From a virus: a stretch of DNA of 35,767 nucleotides. The notes below the pieces were generated by a model. That model was not told where the DNA came from, did no database searches, and was given only the letters and a program-made list of their open reading frames with translations. The position numbers and the translations under genes are program-made. The stretch is taken from the IMG/VR virus record IMGVR_UViG_3300025141_000341, positions 1-35,767 of that record, one strand, 5' to 3'. The stretch's first letter is position 1. Each line of letters opens with the position of its first letter. Below, piece after piece: positions 14,640 to 21,817 of the stretch.

Positions 14640-17275
14640 TGGAACCACTGGTCGAGACTCATCTGTGTTGAACCTGAGATGGCAGCATCCCACGAGGTCC
14701 CCAGTGCAGATAGGATTCCGGTCCACGATTGGGATTCGCAGAAGTGCTTGTCGAACGATGCTGACCTATCGACGCCGATACCATAGGACTCGGGAGTCTC
14801 TCCCCATGGAATTGCCACGACTCGATTTTTTGGGAGGGTATTATCTGAGGATGAGGCTCGGTAGAGGACCGGCTTGTCACCGATGTCGAAGTTGGTGTCG
14901 AGGTATTTGTTTGACCACATCGCAGCGCGATATTGGAAGGTTGAGGCCTTTCTGATTCCGAGGGGTTGGCCGAAGTCGATACTCGGTGTCTTGTCCTCAT
15001 CCAGCAGGTCGTTCCTGATATTCCTCAGAACTCGGTTGATGTCTGTCCTCTTACCCCCGTCGAGGATGATGTCGAAGAGTCTGCGTTGGGCGTCCTTGAC
15101 TACCTTTGGAACTGATGAACGGCGTATCTCGACACCCCTAAATCCGTAGTCGCCGGAGAAGGTCAGGTAGGCGTATCGCTTCTTGACTCCCCATGAGAAG
15201 AACCGGCGGTAGAAGGCGTCCGGTTTGACGAAGAAGAACTCGTTCCGTTCGACGTTGAGAGTGGTCTTGGTGAAGTGGTCGTAGGTGTCGTTGAGAGCGT
15301 GGCATAGGAGGTTCCCTATCGACCTGACATCGTTCTCCGTGAATGGTCTGACGGCGTCCGCCACTTCGTCGTGATTGGAGATGGCGACCTTGCACGAATC
15401 GGTGTCCTGACCGATGACCACGAATCCAATCTCGACGGCGTTCTTGATTTCAATGGGACTGACGCCAGTAGGTCCGAACCACAAACGAGATTTTTCGATG
15501 TGTTCCTTATTCCACTGATTGTGAACTCGGGCGACCTCGGTGATGTCCGAACCGATGTCCGGATTAGCGAGTCGGAAAGGTCGGTTCCGGGTTTTCTCGG
15601 TCTTCCCCGAACCCAGCACTCCATACCACGAGTTCATGGCCTCCTTCATCACCCGTTGCTTCCGGTTGAGATTGTCTCCGACGGCTTTGTCCCCTCGGTC
15701 GTATGCGTCCTTCATCTCATCTCGGGTGCGTGTCCGTTCGGAAGCGAGATGGCGTAGGACGGATGGCATGATGCCCACTCTGTCGAGACGATAGATTCTG
15801 CCCCCGGGAGTGATGCTTACAGGCCATGGAAACCCATCCGGGTAGTCTGATGCCCTGACGATGGTGTCGGGGCTGAAATTGCCTGAGATTTGACAGGCTG
15901 GATATTCCATCGAATTGTCCAGTTCCAAGGCATTCTCGTAGACTCCGATTGGAGCGTCCATGACATACCCTCCCTGCTCTATCTGTCCGGTCAGATTCTC
16001 CTTGACAAGAGCCAATGATGGCATCACCATTTTCTGCTTCATCAGGAGGTGTCCCATCATGTCCTCGGTCAGCATCATGTTGGAGTGACCCCAGTGGATT
16101 GTCGAGTTGTTGTAGGCCGTCTTCTGCTGGTAGAACTGGACCAGTTCCAGTTTGTCCATGCACCTCGCTACACAGATGTTGTCCCATGCGTTGTAGACTG
16201 CCAGCATCATGGGGTCGCGAACCATCAAATCGGTGATGCGAGTTCTCGGGACTTTGCCATATCCCAGTTCGTTCCCCGCCATCCACGCCAACGAGCCTGA
16301 ACCAGTCGTGGCCGCCGCTCCCTGCACCTGTTCGGCATAGGCAATCTTGGAATCGAATAGAGGCCGTCTAAACGTCTCGGAGAGATTGGGGTAGGAATGG
16401 TGCAACGGAGGTTCCCCCGCGTGTCTATGGGTCATCTGACGGCGCATACGATGGCATCTGTTCCGTAGGTAGGGAACGTCGTAGCCCTTGATGTGCTGAC
16501 CTCCCAGTAAATCACGGTCGAGTTCCTTGACTCGCCGTCGGAACCACCACAGGAGAGCGGCTTCTCTCTCGTCCTCGTCGGCTTGGTCGAAGTTCACCAC
16601 GACCACCTTCTCGGGTGGGATTGGGGGGATGGGTTGGGTATGCTCGACGGCTGCTTCCAATGCCTCCTGAGATGCCATGAACTTCTGCACCCTTCTCTCA
16701 CTGGTGGGAGATGTCGTGCCTATCTCGTGAATCCCAGTGACGCTATCGAGAATGGCGATGCTCACCACCCGCTCAGGTGCGTTCTCAGTATCGAGGGAAT
16801 CCTCAGTCTCAATATCGAACCACAAGCAATCCAGTTGGAACTCCGAGGCTTCGACTTCGCTGGGTGAGATGTGAACCGGACGAATCGTGGCCTTCGACAA
16901 ATCTGACCTACTGACGCCGATAACTGCCGTCCATCCGTAGAGCCATCTGACGAGCGACCTCCATGGAACATCTGCCGAATAGTGAGGGTAGAAGTAGTCG
17001 CGAATCTCATTGACCTGAGATGGGAGGTCCACTCGGATTTCATGGAGAGGCATTTCTGTAATGTTGGTGATGTTGGAGTTGGATTTCACCTGCACCCACG
17101 AGGGTAGGTTCGGCACGAGAGCGGGGTCCTTCTCAGTCCAAAACCTCGGGACGCATCCCAGCACTGTCAGGTTGTGCGAGACCCCCTCCCGGTCCTTGGC
17201 CCGGACCAACGTGTGCAGGACCCCATTGACCTCTTCGTAATCGACCGAGACAATCAGCAGAGGGACCTGTTCCAT
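14636..17275 (-). CDS. polB: Family B DNA polymerase with 3'-5' exonuclease, 879 aa
   Basis: All catalytic motifs are present. Exo I is DIE at 154-156 (CLWFDIETED), Exo II has D266 (KGYDVPYL), Exo III is YNAWD at 361-365. Polymerase motif A is ELDNSMEYP (D453), motif B is KEAMNSWYG (544-552), and motif C is GQDTDS (D624, D626), with Q replacing the usual Y before DTD. Length is a little above archaeal PolB (about 780-850). The start ATG 17275 is fixed by the class A element 31 nt upstream. It should be the replicative polymerase, working with the PCNA-like clamp and RFC encoded in the same window. It is translationally coupled to the following 158-aa gene. Two copies of the dispersed palindrome lie inside it. 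Confidence 0.95.
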   Translation of the reverse strand: MEQVPLLIVSVDYEEVNGVLHTLVRAKDREGVSHNLTVLGCVPRFWTEKDPALVPNLPSWVQVKSNSNITNITEMPLHEIRVDLPSQVNEIRDYFYPHYSADVPWRSLVRWLYGWTAVIGVSRSDLSKATIRPVHISPSEVEASEFQLDCLWFDIETEDSLDTENAPERVVSIAILDSVTGIHEIGTTSPTSERRVQKFMASQEALEAAVEHTQPIPPIPPEKVVVVNFDQADEDEREAALLWWFRRRVKELDRDLLGGQHIKGYDVPYLRNRCHRMRRQMTHRHAGEPPLHHSYPNLSETFRRPLFDSKIAYAEQVQGAAATTGSGSLAWMAGNELGYGKVPRTRITDLMVRDPMMLAVYNAWDNICVARCMDKLELVQFYQQKTAYNNSTIHWGHSNMMLTEDMMGHLLMKQKMVMPSLALVKENLTGQIEQGGYVMDAPIGVYENALELDNSMEYPACQISGNFSPDTIVRASDYPDGFPWPVSITPGGRIYRLDRVGIMPSVLRHLASERTRTRDEMKDAYDRGDKAVGDNLNRKQRVMKEAMNSWYGVLGSGKTEKTRNRPFRLANPDIGSDITEVARVHNQWNKEHIEKSRLWFGPTGVSPIEIKNAVEIGFVVIGQDTDSCKVAISNHDEVADAVRPFTENDVRSIGNLLCHALNDTYDHFTKTTLNVERNEFFFVKPDAFYRRFFSWGVKKRYAYLTFSGDYGFRGVEIRRSSVPKVVKDAQRRLFDIILDGGKRTDINRVLRNIRNDLLDEDKTPSIDFGQPLGIRKASTFQYRAAMWSNKYLDTNFDIGDKPVLYRASSSDNTLPKNRVVAIPWGETPESYGIGVDRSASFDKHFCESQSWTGILSALGTSWDAAISGSTQMSLDQWFQ
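15454..15473. repeat. Dispersed palindrome, 13/14 core (polB)
   Basis: TGGGACTGACGCCAGTAGGT lies within polB, where it is read as PTGVSP on the minus strand. Confidence 0.65.
16906..16925. repeat. Dispersed palindrome, 12/14 core (polB)
   Basis: ACCTACTGACGCCGATAACT lies in the N-terminal part of polB, where it is read as VIGVSRS; the right arm carries the CGATA variant. Confidence 0.6.
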
Positions 17276-17291
17276 AGGCCTGCGGAGTGAC

Positions 17292-17306
17292 CCCCACCGT
17301 ATTCAA
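17292..17306 (-). promoter_or_regulatory. -30 element, class A (polB)
   Basis: Minus-strand TTGAATACGGTGGGG begins 31 nt before the polB ATG. Same motif and spacing as at the other class A genes. Confidence 0.75.
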
Positions 17307-17317
17307 TGCGTCCTTAA

Positions 17318-17899
17318 TCAGAGGACATTGGAACGGAGTTTCCACGCATGAATGTCAATGCCCCCGTTGGCACGAAGGTAGTTAGAGACGTAGGCCCCAT
17401 CGGTCGCGTCAGCCCATCGGAAGAAGTCCAACATGATGTTGTAGTAGGTGAAGCAGGGAGAGAGGACAGTAATGTTCGGGTCGTAGACGCGGAGAGAGAC
17501 ATACCAACAGGCGTTGTCCATCATCTTCACTGGTCCTCGGTAGAAGTCGTGGAAGTAATCCCACGAGCAGTCAGTCCAGTCCGTCTTGGTTGCCCAGTCC
17601 GTCGCGCCGACGTAGGTGTTCCAAGTTCCCGGGGCGTCAGATGGGGTGTTGTAATTGACGAAGTCCGGGCAGGTGTCGAGAGCGTTCAACCACTTGGCGT
17701 AGTTGGGGTCGTCTCCATCCCTTGCTGCCCTCGGGACTATGTCATCGGGAGAGTGAATATCTACACGGTTGATGAGGGTGTGATAATTCCCGTAGTCTGT
17801 GTGGTGGCCGCCGTTAATGGCCCAGTCGTCGCCGACACCATCGTAGACCCACTTACCATCGTCTCCCCATGCCGACATGTCCGTGTGGCTGTTGGTCAT
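17318..17899 (-). CDS. Unknown protein sharing a domain with the kinase fusion, 193 aa
   Basis: No known family recognised. Residues 101-183 (DWATKTDWTDCSWDYF ... DFFRWADATDGAYVSNYL ... GGID) align with residues about 184-246 of the kinase fusion at 33085-33948 (DWETKTNWTDASWVYM ... AFFRLADFSNGDSVAHFL ... GSID); here an extra segment of about 20 residues lies between the two conserved blocks. The protein is very rich in W, Y, D and N and contains four cysteines. ATG 17899 follows immediately after the TGA of the 35-aa gene (TGAATG), so the two are coupled. Unit expressed from leader class B, as is the kinase fusion. Function unknown. Confidence 0.75.
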   Translation of the reverse strand: MTNSHTDMSAWGDDGKWVYDGVGDDWAINGGHHTDYGNYHTLINRVDIHSPDDIVPRAARDGDDPNYAKWLNALDTCPDFVNYNTPSDAPGTWNTYVGATDWATKTDWTDCSWDYFHDFYRGPVKMMDNACWYVSLRVYDPNITVLSPCFTYYNIMLDFFRWADATDGAYVSNYLRANGGIDIHAWKLRSNVL

Positions 17900-18007
17900 T
17901 CAGCACACCCCCATGTTTATCAGGAATCGGAAGGCGATTCCCACTGCGTCTACCAAGTGCATATTGACCCTTGTAGAGAGGTCCGTTGTCAAATCCTTGC
18001 GGCTCAT
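17900..18007 (-). CDS. Small protein, 35 aa, first gene of a class B unit
   Basis: ATG 18007 lies at the apex of a perfect 25-bp palindrome and 31 nt after a TTGATAAGT element. The frame begins MSRKDLTTDLSTRV and ends in a rather hydrophobic amphipathic stretch (LVDAVGIAFRFLINMGVC); its TGA abuts the ATG of the 193-aa gene. The other two class B leaders also start real genes beginning MS(R/Q), which supports translation here. Function unknown; a short membrane-associated or helix-forming peptide is possible. Confidence 0.65.
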   Translation of the reverse strand: MSRKDLTTDLSTRVNMHLVDAVGIAFRFLINMGVC

Positions 18008-18094
18008 GGAGCCGCAAGGGAGGCCTTCTACTTATCAATGGTTTCCAAATCTGACTACTTTTTGACCCTATTCTGTTGATTTTGGACCACGCCG
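17995..18094 (-). promoter_or_regulatory. Leader class B, copy 1 (35-aa/193-aa unit)
   Basis: On the minus strand the order is: CGGCGTGGTC, an AT-rich stretch with GGGTCAAAAA, GTCAGAT, CATTGATAAG (TATA-position, first T of TTGATA 31 nt before ATG), AGGCCTCC, then the inverted repeat CCTTGCGGCTC/GAGCCGCAAGG (17995-18019) with the start codon at its apex. Same blocks in the same order occur at 31623-31725 and 33938-34036. Confidence 0.8.
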
Positions 18095-18964
18095 ACCTAC
18101 TGACGCCGGTAAGTGCGAAACGGACCCACCATCGAGAACTGCGACTATTTTCTCGGCGGTTGATTTCCCAATACCTTCGATGTTGGTTAGTTCCTCGACG
18201 GTAGCATCGCAGAGGTCGCGTATGCTCGGGTAGATTTTGGTCAAACGTCGTCTCATTTTGGGACCGACATTGGGAAGTCCTTCGATAACTGCGTTCCGAT
18301 ATTCAATGGGTGTCGGGGCCTTGGGTCGAGGAACGTAGAGACGAGGTTTGTCGTCCTCGATTTTGTCCACGATTTTCGCCATCAGGAGCGAGGCATCGAA
18401 ACGGTCGCCAATGAAGATGGGTGGATAGCCCACAGCACAGAGCGAGGCGATGAACGAGATGAAGGTCCGCTCGGTAATCTTCTGCTTCCGAAGGCTCTGT
18501 TTGATGTCCTCGTAGGACTTGGTCACAATGAGGTAGGAGAACTCGGTGGACTCACGCATGGCTCCCAACTGGCGCAACCGCCGGTCGTCGAACAGAGACG
18601 GGACGAGGTCATCCTCCTTGCGTTCTATGCTCACCCGAGTCGAAGCCACATCACCCTTGCCGGTGGGCAGATGGACGACCTCAAATCCGAGGTCTCCAAG
18701 GTAGGAGAGCATGGTGTAATGCTCTCTGTGGTCTACCCTCCGATGGCGACCCATCATCTCCTCCGCGACCTTTTCCTTGAGATGTCGGACGAGGGAGTCT
18801 TCGACCACCGTCTCTGCGGCATCGACCCAAGAGGGTTTGTTGTCGGTCAGGTATCTGAGGAGGCCGAGCATCTGTCCGAGACTGGCTTCGTGAATGAAGT
18901 CAGTGAGGGCGTCGGAGTCCTCAATCAGACGAGAGTATCTCGTGGTTCTCGTTGCGCTTGTCAC
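18068..18964 (-). CDS. XPF/MUS81-family structure-specific nuclease with helix-hairpin-helix, 298 aa
   Basis: The nuclease signature GD-x(8)-ERK-x(2)-D appears as GDVASTRVSIERKEDD (residues 104-119), followed by LFDDRRLRQLGAM. The C-terminus (about 225-285) holds two HhH motifs: LPNVGPKMRRRLTKI and LTNIEGIGKSTAEKI. This is the archaeal XPF short form without the Hef helicase. XPF-family enzymes cut 3' flaps, forks and branched DNA, usually guided by PCNA; no PIP box could be assigned with confidence at the C-terminus. The start ATG 18964 lies 44 bases inside the end of the primase gene. Likely role: processing replication or recombination intermediates. Confidence 0.9.
   Translation of the reverse strand: MTSATRTTRYSRLIEDSDALTDFIHEASLGQMLGLLRYLTDNKPSWVDAAETVVEDSLVRHLKEKVAEEMMGRHRRVDHREHYTMLSYLGDLGFEVVHLPTGKGDVASTRVSIERKEDDLVPSLFDDRRLRQLGAMRESTEFSYLIVTKSYEDIKQSLRKQKITERTFISFIASLCAVGYPPIFIGDRFDASLLMAKIVDKIEDDKPRLYVPRPKAPTPIEYRNAVIEGLPNVGPKMRRRLTKIYPSIRDLCDATVEELTNIEGIGKSTAEKIVAVLDGGSVSHLPASVGRRGPKSTE
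18095..18114. repeat. Dispersed palindrome, 13/14 core (end of the XPF gene)
   Basis: ACCTACTGACGCCGGTAAGT lies just inside the 3' end of the nuclease gene and directly upstream of leader class B copy 1. Read as LPASVGRR. Confidence 0.75.
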
Positions 18965-20132
18965 TTGGCTTCGACCATTTGCGAATCACGCGCTTGGGTT
19001 GATAATCGTCTGCCTCCATGTCTTTGAATCGAGGACATATCTCACCCACACAACAGCCGTTCGCTTTGAGAGTCGTGCAGTTGGGAAATGTGTGCCAGCG
19101 AGGGTCATCGAAGAGAGTGGACATCTGATAACGACGGTAGTCGTGATTGTGTAAATCGACGTAGCCCATCTTGGTCCCCATCTCCACCCACACAGCCTCA
19201 AATTCCTCCATGCTCATGCCCAGTGTTTTCGCGAATAGAGCCGAGTAGACTCGGGCTTTGTGGGGCGGGTTCATCCGCTTGAGTTCGTTCACCACTCCCA
19301 TGCACCGGTGGTTCAGAGATGCGAGGTAGCGGCTGGTCTCGGCGTCGGATTTGTCGAAGTCGAAATCAGCATTCACGATTGGGCGAATCATATCCTCGGG
19401 TCGATTCAGAGCGACACCGAGTTTGTCGATGAATCTTTTGAGCGAGACTTTTCTTCCGTATATTTCGGGGAGAACATACTGGGGCCAGTAAGCCCTCCTC
19501 ACAATCTCCTCGTGAGAAAGCGATGATAATTCGGAAGTTGGAATCGGAATGGCATGTCGGCCACTCCCCTCCCCCATGCGATTCACATGCTTCGTGAACG
19601 GGAATCGACAGAGCCGCTTGGGGTCCCCAGTGGTCTGCTCATCGAGGGTGTTTAGGCCGAGGCTCTGACGAAGATGGTCTTGGGTCTGTTGGAGTATCTG
19701 CTTGAGGGCTTCGCTGGACCCATCTCGATAGTCGAACTTGAAGCGGGTGGGAGTATGAACGATGAACAAATGGTAGCCCTTGGACCCGGAGTATTGAACC
19801 CAGTGAGCGATGTCCATTTCAGTCAGGAAAGCCGAGAGTCGTTGGGCGTCTGCGAAAGCATTCTCGGGTTTCGTCTCGTGGTCGAAGTCGAAGAAGGTCA
19901 GGGTGTGAATCACGGCTCTCGGGACCTGCTTCCCTCCGACCTCGTAGACGAGATTATCATAGCCAGCAGTGCTGATGAAACAGGGGTGGATTCCATTCCA
20001 GTCTTGGAAGGACGAGTAGACCTGCTCGGTTGCGAATACGAAGGTCTGCCGAGGATTGCCAATGGCTCGGGGGAACGAGTTGAATCCGAAGTGATGACAC
20101 ATCTCATCGAGATTCTCAATGCCGAACAGCAT
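18921..20132 (-). CDS. priS: Archaeo-eukaryotic primase: PriS catalytic domain fused to a PriL-like Fe-S domain, 403 aa
   Basis: PriS motifs: FDFDHE with catalytic D82 and D84; SGSKGYHLF (115-123); and GDPKRLCRFPFTKHVNR (169-185), matching motif III with its RxPxSxH-type element. From about residue 270 the sequence follows the PriL C-terminal domain: RCMGVVNELKRMNPPHKAR, an LGMSMEEFEAVW helix, then PNCTTLKANGCC and CPRF. C277, C352, C360 or C361, and C366 fit the four ligands of the PriL 4Fe-4S cluster. Cellular archaea normally encode PriS and PriL separately; a single-chain form is known in Nanoarchaeum. It should make primers for PolB. Lies between a small acidic gene and the XPF nuclease, in the PCNA operon. 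Confidence 0.88.
   Translation of the reverse strand: MLFGIENLDEMCHHFGFNSFPRAIGNPRQTFVFATEQVYSSFQDWNGIHPCFISTAGYDNLVYEVGGKQVPRAVIHTLTFFDFDHETKPENAFADAQRLSAFLTEMDIAHWVQYSGSKGYHLFIVHTPTRFKFDYRDGSSEALKQILQQTQDHLRQSLGLNTLDEQTTGDPKRLCRFPFTKHVNRMGEGSGRHAIPIPTSELSSLSHEEIVRRAYWPQYVLPEIYGRKVSLKRFIDKLGVALNRPEDMIRPIVNADFDFDKSDAETSRYLASLNHRCMGVVNELKRMNPPHKARVYSALFAKTLGMSMEEFEAVWVEMGTKMGYVDLHNHDYRRYQMSTLFDDPRWHTFPNCTTLKANGCCVGEICPRFKDMEADDYQPKRVIRKWSKPSDKRNENHEILSSD
19474..19493. repeat. Dispersed palindrome, 13/14 core (primase)
   Basis: ACATACTGGGGCCAGTAAGC lies in the primase gene, where it is read as AYWPQYV. This is a third reading frame compared with copies read as xTGVSx and LASV. Confidence 0.65.
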
Positions 20133-20141
20133 CGGACTCCC

Positions 20142-20360
20142 TCAGTCATCTACGAGTTTGCGAAGATTTTCGGCTGCTTCTGTTAGATGGGCCTTGAGTT
20201 TCTGCTCGTAGGCCATTTTGATTTGGTCGTCGGTGATGCCAAGGTGAGCGCAAACGAGGTCCACTATGACCACCATTCTGAGACCCATCTTGTCATCCTC
20301 TTCCAACCCGAGAGCGGTTTCTGCCTCCTCGATTGAGAATCGTTTGTTAGGGTCGAACAT
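20142..20360 (-). CDS. Small acidic helical protein, 72 aa
   Basis: The start is ATG 20360 (MFDPNKRFSIEEAE), 2 bases after the PCNA stop; longer readings run into PCNA. Helical throughout, with a possible FSIEEAETALGLEEDDK HTH-like or SAP-like opening and a coiled C-terminal helix (KMAYEQKLKAHLTEAAENLRKL). No family recognised. Position between clamp and primase suggests a replisome accessory. Confidence 0.65.
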   Translation of the reverse strand: MFDPNKRFSIEEAETALGLEEDDKMGLRMVVIVDLVCAHLGITDDQIKMAYEQKLKAHLTEAAENLRKLVDD

Positions 20361-20362
20361 AC

Positions 20363-21181
20363 TCAGACCTCCTTCGTGGTTTCTGCAACCACGCATTCCA
20401 TGTCCCCGCACTCCATGATGACGAAGGGTGTCGCCTTGTGTTTGTGTAGGATGAAATCGTCTCCCTCAGTCATCGAGAGGACTTGGGTCAGGGTATTGGT
20501 CAGACCAATTTCGGTGTTTTTGTGGCCTTCTACCTTGCACTCAATAACAGACTGGGATGAGTTGGTCTTCGACCCCCAGTGACCGGAACCCACAAACGAC
20601 ACCTTCGGAGTGAAAACAAACTGACAGTATGGAGCATTGGCTACCTGCATATCGACCACCCCCTTCACGAGTTCACATCGGGAAATTTCAATTCTTGTCG
20701 TGCAGGTCTCCCCTCCTTGTTGGGGAATGGATTTCCACCCGGGCTTGGTGCGACTCTCGGGCATTTGCCATCGGTCGGGAACGATTGCACAGTCATCTTC
20801 GTCCGCAGAATGGTAGATGACCCGACCGACAAATTGCTTGGTGGTTTTTTCCTGAATCGTTATGGGTTTGTGAGCCTCGGTGCTGATGCGAACTTGTTGG
20901 TCCCTGAACTTGGTCGAGAGTAAGTCTGCGAACTCCTTCGGGTTCACGAGCATGATGCAATCCTCCTTCCGCTTGTAGTCCTCCAAGGGAGCATGGGTCA
21001 GGAAAACGTGCATGGTCTTGGTGAGGTCGTGAGTCCACACACTCATGCCCTCCTTGGTGAAGAGAACCCTCACTGGCTGAGATGGTGTGTCGAGCGCGAC
21101 CCTCGTGAGTTGCTTTGCCAGCGAGTTCGCTCTTACCATAACTTTCACTGTCCGCGAAACGGGGCTATTGGGGGTTGTCAT
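20363..21181 (-). CDS. pcn: PCNA-like sliding clamp, 272 aa
   Basis: Divergent, but the fold order fits a two-domain PCNA monomer: VKVMVRANSLAKQLTRVA... opening helix and strand, VRVLFTKEGMSVWTHDLTKTMHVFLTH (the DxxxV-type strand and interdomain pattern, like the archaeal GLxxxAxDPxxVAxxxxxL region), a central connector, then a second repeat with EISRCELVKGVVDMQVANAPYCQFVFTPKVSFVG and a C-terminal strand set ending in PFVIMECGDMECVVAETT. Length is slightly above typical PCNA (about 245-260). The class A element and a CAGGAG SD precede ATG 21181. Context with PolB, RFC, primase and XPF strongly supports a clamp. Confidence 0.7.
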   Translation of the reverse strand: MTTPNSPVSRTVKVMVRANSLAKQLTRVALDTPSQPVRVLFTKEGMSVWTHDLTKTMHVFLTHAPLEDYKRKEDCIMLVNPKEFADLLSTKFRDQQVRISTEAHKPITIQEKTTKQFVGRVIYHSADEDDCAIVPDRWQMPESRTKPGWKSIPQQGGETCTTRIEISRCELVKGVVDMQVANAPYCQFVFTPKVSFVGSGHWGSKTNSSQSVIECKVEGHKNTEIGLTNTLTQVLSMTEGDDFILHKHKATPFVIMECGDMECVVAETTKEV

Positions 21182-21197
21182 AATTCTCCTGAGAAAC

Positions 21198-21212
21198 TCC
21201 CACCGTTATGAA
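21198..21212 (-). promoter_or_regulatory. -30 element, class A (PCNA operon)
   Basis: Minus-strand TTCATAACGGTGGGA, with its first T 31 nt before the PCNA ATG. This promoter would drive PCNA, the 72-aa gene, primase and XPF. Confidence 0.7.
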
Positions 21213-21281
21213 TCCGCACTTGGGGAAAAGTCGTCTATGGATGATGATGTTTTTTTCTTGGTTTCATAGACGACCCCAGCG

Positions 21282-21301
21282 ACTTACTGATGTCAGTATG
21301 G
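21282..21301. repeat. Dispersed palindrome, 13/14 core (intergenic)
   Basis: ACTTACTGATGTCAGTATGG, upstream of the PCNA operon; highly symmetric. Confidence 0.75.
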
Positions 21302-21385
21302 ATTTCGTCGAAACTCGTCGAGGTTTGGCTGATAATTCTCGTTTTTCACTTTGTTATGGTTGGGAACTTGCCAAAATAGGTCATT

Positions 21386-21405
21386 TCGGACTGACACCAG
21401 TAAGT
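21386..21405. repeat. Dispersed palindrome, 12/14 core (intergenic)
   Basis: TCGGACTGACACCAGTAAGT, the second copy upstream of the PCNA operon. Confidence 0.65.
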
Positions 21406-21457
21406 CATTTTGGGGCATTCGATATAACGGCATTTTGAAACATCGCCATAAAGTGAA

Positions 21458-21817
21458 TCAATCGTAGCCATCGGGTCGAGCGAGCCACAACTTCTGCGGA
21501 TATTTGGTCCGACCATCGAGACCTGCGATTCGGGTTGCGCCCATGTTCACGAACAGGTGGGGCTTCTTGGCGAGATGGTTGGTCAGCCTGTGAATCTCAA
21601 AGGGCTGGTTATCCAACTGGACTATCTCGCCAGTCGTGAGAGGAGTGCCGTCAGGGTAGATGGCATCTGCAACCATCATGGCCTTCCACAGACGTTTGAC
21701 ATTTCGACCATCGGTCTTGCCCATGCGTCCGAATCGACGGGACCCATACTTCGATGAGGGAACTTCGCGAGGAGGTTCTGATGGGGGCTTTTTGCGCTCG
21801 TTAGGGTCACTTGACAT
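21458..21817 (-). CDS. Small basic protein, 119 aa
   Basis: The N-terminal 35 residues are a basic, proline-rich disordered tail (RKKPPSEPPREVPSS). The rest (GRNVKRLWKAMMVADAIYPDGTPLTTGEIVQL ... IHRLTNHLAKKPHLFVNMGATRIAGLD) has the outline of a winged helix, with a helix-turn-helix at TTGEIVQL..FEIHRLTNHL and a wing before KLWLARP. The ATG 21817 overlaps the end of the Cas4-like gene by 11 bases. A DNA-binding role is likely by shape only; it is a candidate reader of the dispersed palindrome. Confidence 0.65.
   Translation of the reverse strand: MSSDPNERKKPPSEPPREVPSSKYGSRRFGRMGKTDGRNVKRLWKAMMVADAIYPDGTPLTTGEIVQLDNQPFEIHRLTNHLAKKPHLFVNMGATRIAGLDGRTKYPQKLWLARPDGYD

Larger units (their letters stand above)
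21213..21457. other. Non-coding gap with paired palindromes (operator or origin candidate)
   Basis: No gene is visible in this gap between the PCNA operon and the 119-aa gene. It is more AT-rich than its surroundings and holds a T7 run (21250-21256), TTTTTCACTTTG, and two copies of the dispersed palindrome about 104 bp apart, start to start. An iteron-like origin or the main operator of the PCNA operon would look like this. Confidence 0.5.
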
